Positions 51,178-60,288 of a stretch of 64,000 bases of DNA are shown in pieces. The notes beneath the pieces are model-generated. The model made no database searches. It was given only the letters and a program-made list of their open reading frames with translations, and had not been told where the DNA came from. How positions within the stretch are numbered: position 1 is the stretch's first letter; each line of letters starts with the position of its first letter. A program made the translations under genes and the position numbers. Source of the DNA: an uncultured Prevotella sp. (GTDB taxonomy: Bacteria > Bacteroidota > Bacteroidia > Bacteroidales > Bacteroidaceae); NCBI GenBank assembly GCA_947169185.1, contig CAMVOS010000002.1:78080-142079 (forward strand). Direction: 5' to 3'.

Positions 51178-53187
51178 TTAAAATTGATAGTAGTAATTGA
51201 TAGATGGCATAACCGTGAGCATGAATCTGTATGGCTTGGCGGCAAAACGGTCCTTATAGATTTTCAGTCGATAGTAGATGTCGTTGCCATGCATGGAGAT
51301 GTTGTAGATGGAGAGGTTGATGCCACTACGACGTCCCTGTCGCTGATTGAAGTCATAATTGATGGATAGGTCCACTCGAAAGTAGTGTCTCAATCGCTGT
51401 TCGTTATGCTCGCCAAATACCGTGAGCAGGTTGTCGTTAAGCAGATAAAACTTGCGAGGCGCGGTGAATGGCGTGCCTGAGGCATATACACAGGTTCCGC
51501 CAAAGCTCCAATGCTTGTTTAAACGATAGGTAGCCACAGCATTCAGTTCATGTGGACGCTCATGATTGGCAGGATACCATCCCTGATAGCCTCTGTCGCT
51601 GAAATGGCGCATAGCCCTTCCCCACGAGTAGCTAAGCCATCCTGTCAGGTGGCCTTTACGCTTCTCAATCAAGACGTTGATACCATAGTTGTAGCCTTGA
51701 CCATGCAGCAGCATGGACTGTAGGTCGTATGATGAATAGAGCACGTCGAACACGTTGCCTGAGTATTCCTGTTGATGGTAGAGTCGTTTGTAATAGGTTT
51801 CCAGTGTGAGGTGATACATGCGATTCTTTATCCATGTGTCGAGTCCCAGAGAGATGTTCCAGGCATATTGTGCAGGAAATTCATGACTGGAGGAAAACCA
51901 GAATTCGGTAGGCAGTCCCATGTCCGAGAAACCTGAGCGATGTAGGAATTGATGTTTCAGACTGCTACGCAAGATGAGCTGACTGATGGGGTTCAACTGA
52001 TAGGTTATGGAAGCTACAGGGTCGAATGCCATCCTGCGATAGTCGCCATTTTGGTAGAATACAGTGCGAAGACCTGTCGTGGTGGTGACATGACCTGTTT
52101 GCAAAGTGTAGTCTGCATAGACTGATGATTCGAGGCTGTGCTGGCGTGGTTGTTCTGCATTACGGATGGAAAACAAACCGTTGACAGTGGGCGCTTGTGG
52201 CTGGATGGTATGTCCTGCCACCTGAATGCCAGCATTGAGTTGTCCTTTCTGCAAATGGGCACTATAGCCGATATCACTGATGCTGGATGGCACGTTGACC
52301 TGAAGTGACGACATGTCGAGGTTAAACTTGTTATACGAATAGGTGTAGTAGAGGGTTTGGCGTAACTGGCTGTCATGTCCCAATCTGCTGTTCATGTGGA
52401 GGGCAGCCATTGTGTTTCCCCATTTCAGACTGGTGTCTAACAGGTAGTCGTCGTCTGTATATTTTGCCCGGTCGTTACCATGATAGAAGTCGAGATATAT
52501 CGTATGTCGCTCATTGGGTTGCCAAAGCCAAGTCAGGTTATAGTCGCCAAAGTTATAGCGCATGGTTTCTTCCTCAATCTTCATCCATTGTCCATAGAGC
52601 AGGTTTAGGTAGGCTTGTCGTGCAGACAGTATGAGCTGCGAATGCAGGCTGACTGGCAGACGAAGGGTGCCTTGTGACGAGATAGGGCCTATCGATAGAT
52701 CACCACTGACCTTTTGTCGTAGCGTGTCAGCTATCTGCATATCGACATGTGCGCCCAACCTGTTTTCCATCGATGCGCTGGCAGCGGAACGTGCCAATTG
52801 CATGGTAGCATAGTGAGGGGTGTTGAAGATGGAGAAGAATCCCAGCATGTGGGACACGTTGTAGAGGGGTACACCATTGATGGATATGATATTATGGGCA
52901 TTGTCGCAACCCTGCACGTGCAGTCCTGCGTCATATTCCGAATTGGTCTGTACGCCAGGCAATAGCTGTGCATAATGCATGGGGTCAGCATTGCCAAGGA
53001 TGCGTGGCATGTCGTCCATCATACGCAAATCTATCCGCGAGATACCGTTTGGGGCGTCTAACAGAAAAGTCTTTAGACGGTGTCCCCGCACGTTTACCTC
53101 GCGGATAGTGTCACCACGCAATAGTGAGTCTTGCGCCAGCACGCTGGTCGTCAGCAGACATGATAACAGCGCAAGAACTAATCGCAT
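51178..53187 (-). CDS. TonB-dependent receptor (plug type) of the DUF4249 pair
   Basis: The 669-residue outer-membrane protein has a signal peptide (LLTTSVLAQ), a short TonB-box-like segment (LLRGDTIREVNVRGHR), a plug domain (about 30-150, GVQTNSEYDAGLHVQG and NIISINGVPLYNVSHML), and a 22-strand barrel rich in Tyr, ending in MLTVMPSINYYYQF. The CarboxypepD_reg/CNA-B-like N-terminal domain common in this family is missing, making it shorter than usual. With DUF4249 it forms a two-gene uptake unit of unknown substrate. Confidence 0.88.
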   Translation of the reverse strand: MRLVLALLSCLLTTSVLAQDSLLRGDTIREVNVRGHRLKTFLLDAPNGISRIDLRMMDDMPRILGNADPMHYAQLLPGVQTNSEYDAGLHVQGCDNAHNIISINGVPLYNVSHMLGFFSIFNTPHYATMQLARSAASASMENRLGAHVDMQIADTLRQKVSGDLSIGPISSQGTLRLPVSLHSQLILSARQAYLNLLYGQWMKIEEETMRYNFGDYNLTWLWQPNERHTIYLDFYHGNDRAKYTDDDYLLDTSLKWGNTMAALHMNSRLGHDSQLRQTLYYTYSYNKFNLDMSSLQVNVPSSISDIGYSAHLQKGQLNAGIQVAGHTIQPQAPTVNGLFSIRNAEQPRQHSLESSVYADYTLQTGHVTTTTGLRTVFYQNGDYRRMAFDPVASITYQLNPISQLILRSSLKHQFLHRSGFSDMGLPTEFWFSSSHEFPAQYAWNISLGLDTWIKNRMYHLTLETYYKRLYHQQEYSGNVFDVLYSSYDLQSMLLHGQGYNYGINVLIEKRKGHLTGWLSYSWGRAMRHFSDRGYQGWYPANHERPHELNAVATYRLNKHWSFGGTCVYASGTPFTAPRKFYLLNDNLLTVFGEHNEQRLRHYFRVDLSINYDFNQRQGRRSGINLSIYNISMHGNDIYYRLKIYKDRFAAKPYRFMLTVMPSINYYYQF

Positions 53188-53196
53188 GTATAATGG

Positions 53197-54561
53197 TTAT
53201 TTTACCAAATTCTGAAAGTCGGTAACCAGTGCCTGAACCTTCTTGATCAACTCCTTGAAGCGGCTGTCGTCGCCAAATTCTTTGAAGGTGCTATAGCTGG
53301 TACCGTCGTCAAAGGAGATGACGGGCTCGATGTCCCAGCGCTCATAATAAGACTTTTTCTCAAGGAAGGGATATGCTAGTATAGAGGCCTGACGAGTACT
53401 GCCATTATTAAAGTAGACACCGATATTGAGCTGCTTGTTCATCTGGTCGGCTACATCTTTCACTTCCGACTCACTCGATTCACGTGTGACTTTCTTATCC
53501 AAATCGCGAATCTTGTTAAAGTTATCCACCGTACCGCTGACCTGAACCTTGCCAAGGATATCGATATTGACTTTGCCAGTGCCTGCTGACTGGAACTCGC
53601 CTTCATCAGTTATACAGACGTTAGCCGACGCTGAGGCTTTCACCAGCGACTCGCCGTTCTTCGATACTGTGACGTCGACACCGGCATTGTTGCCACCATT
53701 GTAGTATGCCTTAGTCAGGTTGATGCGGTAACCTACGATAGTGGCATCCATTGTAACGCTGGCGTTGCTGGAATTATACTTGAACTCACCGCCACTGACG
53801 CTGATGTTTACCTGAATATTTGCTAAGGCACTATTGCCCTGAGTAAGCTTTACGTTAATTTTCTGAGGAACTTTGATGCTGTTCTCGGTAACCTTTTCTA
53901 TATAACCGTAATCGTAACTGCTGTTCCAATAGTACTCTCTGCTTTTTTTATCGAATACGCTGGCATGTACCTCTACTTCATTGCCAGACCCTACGACCTC
54001 TGCCACACAAGGCTGACCGTTTTTGTCGTTGAATTTGAAACTTAATGTATTGGTTGGCGAGCCTGTCTTTACCCATGTGCCACTTTGGTAAGTGAACTCA
54101 ACTTGGAAATTAGACATCGCGAACAGACGTTTTGTATAAGTATTGGTTTCTGTTAGTGTACAAGTTTTAAACGCAGCTTCGAAGAAGTCCTCGATAACCT
54201 TTGTCTTGTTGCTCCTGTTGGTGCCGCGTGTCAGGTTTTCGCTCACATACTGTCCCAAATCAACAATTGGCTTGAAGTCGTTAGCATTAACCTTATCCAC
54301 CAACTCGCGTGCTGTCTGGTCTATATACTCCTTTTTGGCGCTTTCAGTCGAGAAATCACCACCACCTTGGCCGCCACCACCGCCAGAGCCGCCACTACCT
54401 TGGCCGCCTCCACTGCCAGAGTCACCACCACTGCCAGAGTCCCCACCTGCTTCTGTGCCAGGTTTTTTGTTGTTGCCATCATCGTCACCGCCACATGCTG
54501 TTGTTGACAATGTAAGTGACAAAGCAAATGCGAATGCAAATAGTAATTTTAAAGTTTTCAT
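53197..54561 (-). CDS. Hypothetical lipoprotein with Gly-rich linker
   Basis: I do not recognise a family. From ATG at 54561 the 454-residue protein has a lipobox (LSTTAC, Cys about 20), a linker rich in Gly and Ser (GGDSGSGGDSGSGGGQGSGG), then a large domain with helical and beta parts (NIQVNISVSGGEFKYNSSNA), about 400 residues long. It is presumably exposed on the cell surface. A TATCTTTG box (54612-54605) fixes the start; the longer frame back to 54666 is upstream of it. It ends 9 bases before the TonB receptor gene. Confidence 0.7.
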   Translation of the reverse strand: MKTLKLLFAFAFALSLTLSTTACGGDDDGNNKKPGTEAGGDSGSGGDSGSGGGQGSGGSGGGGGQGGGDFSTESAKKEYIDQTARELVDKVNANDFKPIVDLGQYVSENLTRGTNRSNKTKVIEDFFEAAFKTCTLTETNTYTKRLFAMSNFQVEFTYQSGTWVKTGSPTNTLSFKFNDKNGQPCVAEVVGSGNEVEVHASVFDKKSREYYWNSSYDYGYIEKVTENSIKVPQKINVKLTQGNSALANIQVNISVSGGEFKYNSSNASVTMDATIVGYRINLTKAYYNGGNNAGVDVTVSKNGESLVKASASANVCITDEGEFQSAGTGKVNIDILGKVQVSGTVDNFNKIRDLDKKVTRESSESEVKDVADQMNKQLNIGVYFNNGSTRQASILAYPFLEKKSYYERWDIEPVISFDDGTSYSTFKEFGDDSRFKELIKKVQALVTDFQNLVK

Positions 54562-54604
54562 AATGAAATTGTTTTTATTGTTAGTTGTTGAATATTTGAT
54601 GCGG

Positions 54605-54612
54605 CAAAGATA
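54605..54612 (-). promoter_or_regulatory. -7 box of the Gly-linker lipoprotein gene
   Basis: Minus-strand TATCTTTG followed by CCGC, about 44 bases before the start codon. Confidence 0.65.
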
Positions 54613-54655
54613 ATGCATTTTTTTGGTAATTCCAAATAATAGTGAAGAAAAATGC

Positions 54656-55630
54656 TTATTGTCCACCTAGATGTGAAAAGTATTCGACAATATCGTCCCA
54701 TGTCTTGAAGGTGTCGGAACCATATTCGAGGCGGGTGGCCATCGTGTCGCCCTCCTTGCGTTGGCTGATGAGATAGTCGCCATAGAGCAGGTCGCGACGA
54801 TAGGTATAGACGGTATGGCGCCAGGCAGGGACGTTGATATACTCCTCAAGCCATTTGGAATCGTCTTCCTCGCCAACGAAGTAGACCTGATAGTGCTCAA
54901 TCAGCAGACGTATGGCTTTCTGGCTGCTGGCAGCAGGTTTGTTGTATGCATCTTTGAGGCATTCTATACCTATATATATTATAGGACGTTGGCGTCGTTC
55001 TTGTTGGTCGTCAATCCATCGGATGACAGGCATCACGCTGTGCATGTAGCTTTTGTCGTCCATACGGTGCTCGCCATGGAAGTGCGTGGCTTGTGGGTAA
55101 TGTTGGCGAAACATGTCGAAGGTATCCACAAGATCGTCTTTGTCGCCAAACAATCCATAGACTCTGTCTGCGTCCTCAGGCGTAAGCCCAACAAAGCGTT
55201 GTTCCGATACTTCACGATAAGCCTTGACAAGTGCTTTGTCGACGTAAAACTCCTGAACACCGTCCTGACGCGGATTCTGAAACTGTTGGGTACCCGTCAT
55301 ACCATGTGCCTTCATCGTTTCGGCAATCTCGAGGGCGGGATTTACGCAGATGCGGTCGAATCCTCGAAGTTGTTCAGTATACATGCCTCCCATCGATGTG
55401 CCAATGATGAGGTCTGGTCTCTCCTGTTCGCAGATGGCGTGGAGTAGGGCGATGGCCTCGTGGGGATTGACGGGTAAATCGGGCGCGATAACCTTGGCTT
55501 GTGGCATGACGGTGCGCAGACGTGTGACGGTGCCACTCTGTCCGCTACTGCCAAAACCATGACAATACAAAAGTGTCTTACCTGCCATGAGGTCAGGAAA
55601 TTGCTTAACATATGGGTTTTCTGCTATCAT
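54656..55630 (-). CDS. YqiA/YcfP-type alpha/beta hydrolase with a C-terminal extension
   Basis: The 324-residue protein opens with the hydrolase part: TLLYCHGFGSSGQSGTV, then the nucleophile motif LIIGTSMGGMYTEQL and downstream Asp/His candidates (FGDKDDLVD, ATHFHGEHRM). This matches YqiA-like esterases. About 120 residues follow (RPIIYIGIECLKDAYNKPAA and YQVYFVGEEDDSKWLEEYIN) that resemble a HAD-like small domain. The fusion is unusual, and the second half is an inference. The TACTTTTG box (55643-55636) sits 5 bases before this ATG, so the start at 55630 is favoured and the transcript is leaderless or nearly so. Confidence 0.72.
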   Translation of the reverse strand: MIAENPYVKQFPDLMAGKTLLYCHGFGSSGQSGTVTRLRTVMPQAKVIAPDLPVNPHEAIALLHAICEQERPDLIIGTSMGGMYTEQLRGFDRICVNPALEIAETMKAHGMTGTQQFQNPRQDGVQEFYVDKALVKAYREVSEQRFVGLTPEDADRVYGLFGDKDDLVDTFDMFRQHYPQATHFHGEHRMDDKSYMHSVMPVIRWIDDQQERRQRPIIYIGIECLKDAYNKPAASSQKAIRLLIEHYQVYFVGEEDDSKWLEEYINVPAWRHTVYTYRRDLLYGDYLISQRKEGDTMATRLEYGSDTFKTWDDIVEYFSHLGGQ

Positions 55631-55635
55631 GGGTG

Positions 55636-55643
55636 CAAAAGTA
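55636..55643 (-). promoter_or_regulatory. -7 box of the YqiA-like gene, adjacent to the start codon
   Basis: Minus-strand TACTTTTG, then CACCC, then ATG. The expected start site falls on or next to the start codon. Confidence 0.68.
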
Positions 55644-55664
55644 ATCATTTTTTTTCGATTTTGC

Positions 55665-55695
55665 TTGCAAATATCAAATAAAATGTCTAACTTTG
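55665..55695 (+). promoter_or_regulatory. Promoter of the aquaporin gene
   Basis: TTG (55665-55667), 20 bp, TAACTTTG (55688-55695), about 50 bases before the ATG. The frame upstream to 55587 crosses this promoter, so it is not coding there. Confidence 0.72.
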
Positions 55696-55745
55696 CGTCC
55701 ATAATTAGTAAAAATCTTTTTATCACAAACTTAAACACTAACGTT

Positions 55746-56423
55746 ATGAAAAAGTATTTAGCAGAAATGGTGGGCACCATGGTGCTCGTGCTGATGGGCT
55801 GCGGTGTTGCCGTGAGTCTGGGTTGTGACCCTGTTAACAACATTCCCGCTGTGGTGGGTACGGCATTCGCTTTCGGTTTGGCCGTAGTGGCAATGGCTTA
55901 CACGATTGGTGGTATCTCTGGTTGCCATATCAATCCGGCTATTACCTTAGGTTGTTTCTTGGCAGGACGTATGAATGCTAAGGACTGTGGTATGTATATC
56001 CTGTTCCAGTGTATTGGTGCCTTCATCGGCTCTCTGCTGCTTTATATTTTGACAGCGAATGTGCCTGGACTTGAGGGTACTGGCGCTAACGACCTGCAGG
56101 CTAATGTCACCGTATTGGGCGGCTTGTTGGCTGAGGTCATATTCACCTGCGTATTTGTACTTGTTGTACTGGGTGCTACTGCCAAGACCAATGGTGCTAC
56201 CAACAACTTCGCAGGTTTGGCTATCGGCTTGAGCCTCGTATTGGTTCACCTTGTATGTATCCGCTATACAGGCACTTCTGTGAACCCCGCTCGTTCACTG
56301 GCTCCTGCCTTCTTCCAGGGAGGTACAGCGCTTGCAAACCTCTGGATCTTCATCGTTGGTCCTTTCGTAGGTGGTGCTCTGGCTGCATGTATTTGGAAAT
56401 TCATTGAACCAGCTGAGAAGTAA
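55746..56423 (+). CDS. Aquaporin / glycerol facilitator family channel
   Basis: A 225-residue MIP-family inner-membrane channel with six helices and the two NPA half-helices: [14 protein letters not shown] and [15 protein letters not shown]. The second motif is followed by Arg of the selectivity filter. The short aromatic/Gly composition suggests an AqpZ-like water channel, but glycerol cannot be excluded. The bglX-like gene begins 4 bases after the stop, so both may share a transcript. Confidence 0.9.
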   Translation: MKKYLAEMVGTMVLVLMGCGVAVSLGCDPVNNIPAVVGTAFAFGLAVVAMAYTIGGISGCHINPAITLGCFLAGRMNAKDCGMYILFQCIGAFIGSLLLYILTANVPGLEGTGANDLQANVTVLGGLLAEVIFTCVFVLVVLGATAKTNGATNNFAGLAIGLSLVLVHLVCIRYTGTSVNPARSLAPAFFQGGTALANLWIFIVGPFVGGALAACIWKFIEPAEK

Positions 56424-56427
56424 GCTG

Positions 56428-58743
56428 ATGAAATATCTATTATCAACAGTTGTGCTGATGCTGACCGTAGTGACAGCGTCAGCACAATTTGCTATCCCAC
56501 GGGATGCAAAATTGGAGGCGAAAGTCGAGAAGACGCTTCAAAAGATGACCCTTGACGATAAGATTGGTCAGATGTTGGAGTTGAACCTCGACATCATGGG
56601 CAAGTACGATGCTAATCGTGTTTGGCAATTGAACGAGACGATGCTCGATACTTGCATTTCGAAGTGGAAGGTGGGCTCGATACTCAATGCGCCAGGTACA
56701 CGTGCTGCTACGGTAGCGCAATGGCAGGCATGGATACAGCTGATTCAGAAGAAATCGATGAAGTATCTGGGCATTCCTGATATTTACGGACTGGACCACA
56801 ACCACGGCGTGACCTATACACAGGGTGGAACACTCTTTCCGCAGCCTATCAACCTGGGCGCATCGTTTAATACAGAGCTGGCTCGCATTGGAGCAGAGAT
56901 TACTGCTTATGAGAGTCGTGCAGCCAACTGTCCTTGGGTCTACAACCCTGTCGTAGACCTGAGTCGCGATCCACGCTGGCCTCGTGTCTACGAGAGCTTT
57001 GGTGAGGATGCCATCGTCAATTCGAAGATGGTGGTGGCAGAAATCAAGGGTTATCAGGGCGATGATCCCAATCATATCGACCAGTATCACGTAGGAACCA
57101 GTACCAAGCACTATTTTGCCTATGGTGCGCCTTGGACAGGTAAGGACCGTACACCCGCCTACCTCTCGCCTCAGATAATCCGCGAGAAGTACTTTGAACC
57201 CTTCAAGCAGGCTGCCCTTGCTGGTACATTGACGATGATGGTCAACTCAGCGTCCATCAATGGAGTGCCCGTTCATGCCTCATACGAATATCTGACCAAG
57301 TGGCTGAAGGAAGACCTTCAATGGGATGGCTTCCTGGTAACAGACTGGGCTGACATCAACAATCTCTTCACGCGCGAAAAAGTGGCCAAGGACAAGAAGG
57401 ATGCCATCCGCATTGCCATCAATGCAGGTATCGATATGTCGATGGATCCCTATAGCGTAGATTTCTGCGTTCTGCTTAAAGAACTTGTAAACGAGGGTAA
57501 GGTGAAGATGAGTCGTATCGACGATGCAGTACGTCGCATTCTGCGTGCAAAATACCGTCTAGGACTCTTTGACAAGCCCAATACTGGTGGTAAAGGCTAC
57601 GAGAAGTTCGGCTCTGACGAGTTTGCACAAAAGGCTTTGCAGTCTGCTGAGGAGAGCGAGGTCCTGCTAAAGAACGAAGGTCATATTCTGCCACTTGCTA
57701 AGGGAAAGAAGATTCTGCTTACGGGACCTAACGCCAACCAGATGCGTTGTCTGAATGGTGGTTGGAGCTACACGTGGCAAGGTTCGCGCGCTGAAGATCT
57801 GGCAGAGAAGTACAATACCATTTACGAAGCACTCTGTAATAAATATGGTAAGGATAACGTCATTCTGGAGCAGGGCGTGACCTATAATGAGAACGGTAAG
57901 TACTACGAAGAAAATAAGCCCCAGATTCAGAAAGCTGTAGATGCTGCTGCACTGGCTGATGTCATTATTGCTTGCGTTGGTGAAAACTCGTACACGGAGA
58001 CGCCTGGCAACCTTACAGACCTCTGGCTCTCAAAGAACCAGCGCGACTTGGTAAAGGCACTGGCAAAGACTGGTAAGCCTATCGTTTTGGTGCTCAACGA
58101 AGGTCGTCCACGCCTGATTGCTGATATCGAACCGTTGGCGAAGGCTGTTATCGACATTTTGATTCCTGGCAACTATGGTGGCGATGCACTGGCCAATCTG
58201 TTGGCTGGCGACGCTAACTTCTCTGCCAAGATGCCCTATACCTATCCTCGAGAAATCAATTCTCTGAACACCTACGACTATAAGGTATCAGAAGAGGTGG
58301 GTACGATGGCTGGCGCGTATGACTACGATGCAAAGGTAAGTCTGCAGTGGCCCTTTGGCTATGGCATCAGTTATACCACCTACGAGTATAGCAATCTGAA
58401 GGTCGACAAATCGCAGTTTACAGCTGACGATATGCTCACCGTTACTGTGGACGTGAAGAATACGGGCAGTCGTGCAGGCAAGGAAGCTGTGCTGCTCTAT
58501 TCCAGTGACCTCGTGGCAAGTGTGGTTCCTGACAACAAGCGCCTGCGCGACTTCACGAAGATTGCGTTAGAGCCTGGTGAGACAAAGACTGTGACCTTCC
58601 TGCTGCCTGCCAAGGACCTCGCTTTCGTAGGTGCTGACGGACGCTGGACGCTCGAAGAGGGCGACTTCCTGTTGAAGGTTGGTCGTCTGACGGTACCAAC
58701 CGCATGTCGTGAAACAAAAATATGGGATACCCCCAACATATAG
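56428..58743 (+). CDS. bglX: Glycoside hydrolase family 3 beta-glucosidase, secreted
   Basis: Cleaves beta-linked glucose or related sugars in the periplasm or at the surface. The 771-residue protein has a signal peptide ([10 protein letters not shown]), the GH3 N-terminal barrel with the nucleophile Asp306 in [10 protein letters not shown], the conserved KHYFAYGAP and [18 protein letters not shown] segments, and the C-terminal GH3 sandwich with the fibronectin-like end ([17 protein letters not shown]). The ATG at 56428 is preferred to 56371, which lies inside the aquaporin gene. A 21-base tandem repeat follows 24 bases after the stop. Confidence 0.93.
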   Translation: MKYLLSTVVLMLTVVTASAQFAIPRDAKLEAKVEKTLQKMTLDDKIGQMLELNLDIMGKYDANRVWQLNETMLDTCISKWKVGSILNAPGTRAATVAQWQAWIQLIQKKSMKYLGIPDIYGLDHNHGVTYTQGGTLFPQPINLGASFNTELARIGAEITAYESRAANCPWVYNPVVDLSRDPRWPRVYESFGEDAIVNSKMVVAEIKGYQGDDPNHIDQYHVGTSTKHYFAYGAPWTGKDRTPAYLSPQIIREKYFEPFKQAALAGTLTMMVNSASINGVPVHASYEYLTKWLKEDLQWDGFLVTDWADINNLFTREKVAKDKKDAIRIAINAGIDMSMDPYSVDFCVLLKELVNEGKVKMSRIDDAVRRILRAKYRLGLFDKPNTGGKGYEKFGSDEFAQKALQSAEESEVLLKNEGHILPLAKGKKILLTGPNANQMRCLNGGWSYTWQGSRAEDLAEKYNTIYEALCNKYGKDNVILEQGVTYNENGKYYEENKPQIQKAVDAAALADVIIACVGENSYTETPGNLTDLWLSKNQRDLVKALAKTGKPIVLVLNEGRPRLIADIEPLAKAVIDILIPGNYGGDALANLLAGDANFSAKMPYTYPREINSLNTYDYKVSEEVGTMAGAYDYDAKVSLQWPFGYGISYTTYEYSNLKVDKSQFTADDMLTVTVDVKNTGSRAGKEAVLLYSSDLVASVVPDNKRLRDFTKIALEPGETKTVTFLLPAKDLAFVGADGRWTLEEGDFLLKVGRLTVPTACRETKIWDTPNI

Positions 58744-58767
58744 GTTGCTCATAGTCAGCGAAACAGT

Positions 58768-58851
58768 AAACACTGCCACAGTTTTATCAAACACTGTCAC
58801 GGTTTTATCAAACGCTGTCGCGGTTTTAACAAACGCTGTCGCTGTTTTAAC
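58768..58851. repeat. Four tandem 21-base repeats
   Basis: Units such as AAACACTGTCACGGTTTTATC repeat four times with drift (ACTGCCACAG, ACTGTCACGG, GCTGTCGCGG, GCTGTCGCTG). The unit is three heptamers long. On the minus strand it would read as a seven-residue repeat (KTVTVFD-like), but there is no start context or downstream gene. Confidence 0.92.
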
Positions 58852-58873
58852 TTTACACGGCACCTTCTGATGC

Positions 58874-58922
58874 TTTAGAACGTACCAAACGACCCTTTAG
58901 TAAGTAGCGCACGACCTTTTAG
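58874..58922. repeat. 22-base repeat, two and a half copies
   Basis: TTTAGAACGTACCAAACGAC-CC and TTTAGTAAGTAGCGCACGAC-CT followed by TTTAGG. It lies just after the 21-base array and has a different sequence. Confidence 0.7.
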
Positions 58923-59112
58923 GCGGTATCATTTAACAGCACAGCCTCAAGGTTCGTTGGAAAAAGACTTTGGGCTCGCAGCAATGCGGGCCCGAAGTGG
59001 TTATTGTGTGAAAGTGATAAGTGAGTTTTGCAAAAACGGTATGTTGGGAGCCTGTTAATGCAAATAAATTAAAAATTAGTTAGTGTGAGCTGTAATTTTT
59101 CACTTTTCACTT
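58923..59112. other. Intergenic stretch with a GC-rich hairpin
   Basis: GGGCTCGCA and TGCGGGCCC (58972-58993) form a nine-pair stem with a GCAA loop, without a clear U-tract on the plus strand. From 59097 TTTTCAC heptamers lead into the fba promoter. No coding frame is supported here. Confidence 0.5.
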
Positions 59113-59142
59113 TTTGCATTTCACTTCTTTTTCGTAACTTTG
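59113..59142 (+). promoter_or_regulatory. Promoter of the class II aldolase gene
   Basis: TTTG (59113-59116), 18 bp, TAACTTTG (59135-59142), about 40 bases before the ATG. The upstream region holds two TTTTCAC heptamers (59097-59110). Confidence 0.7.
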
Positions 59143-59186
59143 CGCTCAGAATTTTTCTAATTAGTATTAAATAACTATTTAAGATT

Positions 59187-60188
59187 ATGGTAAATTACAA
59201 GGATTTGGGTCTCGTGAATACTCGCGAGATGTTTAAGAAGGCTGTAGCTGGTGGCTATGCTATTCCTGCTTTCAACTTCAACACTATGGAGCAGATGCAG
59301 GCCATCGTTCAGGCTGCTGTTGAGACTAAGTCTCCTGTTATCATGCAGGTGTCTAAGGGTGCTCGTAACTATGCTAACGCTACCATTCTGCGTTACATGG
59401 CTGAGGGCGCTGTAGCTTATGCTAAGGAGTTGGGTTGCGAGAAACCTGAAATCGTTCTGCACCTGGACCACGGTGATAGCTTCGAGCTCTGCAAGGACTG
59501 CATCGACATGGGCTTCTCAAGCGTGATGATTGACGGTTCTTCACTGCCTTACGAGGACAACATCGCCCTGACCAAGAAGGTTGTTGAGTATGCTCACCAG
59601 TACGACGTGACCGTTGAGGCTGAGCTGGGTGTGCTGGCTGGCGTAGAGGACGAGGTGCAGGCTGAGGAGTCTCACTACACCAAGCCCGAGGAGGTCATCG
59701 ACTTCGCTACCCGTACCGGCTGCGACTCACTGGCTATCTCTATCGGAACTTCTCACGGTGCTTACAAGTTCAAGCCCGAGCAGTGCACCCGCGACCCGAA
59801 GACCGGCCGTCTGGTTCCTCCTCCCTTGGCATTCGACGTGCTGCATGAGATTGAGAAGAAGCTCCCCGGATTCCCCATCGTGCTCCACGGCTCTTCTTCA
59901 GTACCTCAGGACGAGGTCGACACCATCAATAAGTTCGGTGGCAACCTGCCCGACGCCGTTGGTATTCCCGAGGAGCAGCTCCGTGAGGCTGCCAAGAGCG
60001 CTGTCTGCAAGATTAACATCGACTCAGACTCTCGTCTGGCAATGACCGCTGCTATTCGTCAGTACCTCGCTGAGCATCCCGATCACTTCGATCCTCGCCA
60101 GTATCTGAAGCCCGCTCGTGAGAACATGAAGAAGATGTACATCCACAAGATCGTGAATGTGCTCGGTTCTGACGGCAAGCTGGGATAA
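59187..60188 (+). CDS. fba: Fructose-bisphosphate aldolase, class II
   Basis: A glycolytic and gluconeogenic zinc enzyme that splits fructose 1,6-bisphosphate. The 333-residue protein has the metal and active-site motifs VLHLDHGDSFELC, MIDGSSLPYEDNIA, AELGVLAGVEDEVQAE, AISIGTSHGAYKF, FPIVLHGSSSVP and INIDSDSRLAMTA. Codon use is strongly biased, as expected for a highly expressed gene. It is a single-gene unit with its own promoter and terminator. Confidence 0.97.
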   Translation: MVNYKDLGLVNTREMFKKAVAGGYAIPAFNFNTMEQMQAIVQAAVETKSPVIMQVSKGARNYANATILRYMAEGAVAYAKELGCEKPEIVLHLDHGDSFELCKDCIDMGFSSVMIDGSSLPYEDNIALTKKVVEYAHQYDVTVEAELGVLAGVEDEVQAEESHYTKPEEVIDFATRTGCDSLAISIGTSHGAYKFKPEQCTRDPKTGRLVPPPLAFDVLHEIEKKLPGFPIVLHGSSSVPQDEVDTINKFGGNLPDAVGIPEEQLREAAKSAVCKINIDSDSRLAMTAAIRQYLAEHPDHFDPRQYLKPARENMKKMYIHKIVNVLGSDGKLG

Positions 60189-60212
60189 TAAGCACATTTC
60201 TTATATTTATAT

Positions 60213-60246
60213 ACACCGCCGGGATATCAGCATATCTCGGCGGTGT
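60213..60246 (+). terminator. Intrinsic terminator of fba
   Basis: ACACCGCCGGGATAT pairs with ATATCTCGGCGGTGT around CAGC, with one G-T pair. It is a very stable stem with a short U-tract. Confidence 0.9.
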
Positions 60247-60288
60247 TCTGAAAGGTTTTCATTTATCTTTTACCTCGAAATCTGATAG

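Noticed and set aside
58768..58851. Possible CRISPR array
   Set aside because: The 21-base units are directly adjacent without spacers, are only four and drift in sequence; no cas genes are near.
58567..58863. Minus-strand frame with seven-residue repeats
   Set aside because: Its repeats come from the 21-base array and the rest is antisense to the GH3 gene; no start context is present.
58972..58993. GC-rich hairpin as a terminator of the GH3 gene
   Set aside because: It has no U-tract on the plus strand and lies more than 220 bases after the stop; it is kept only as a hairpin of unknown role.
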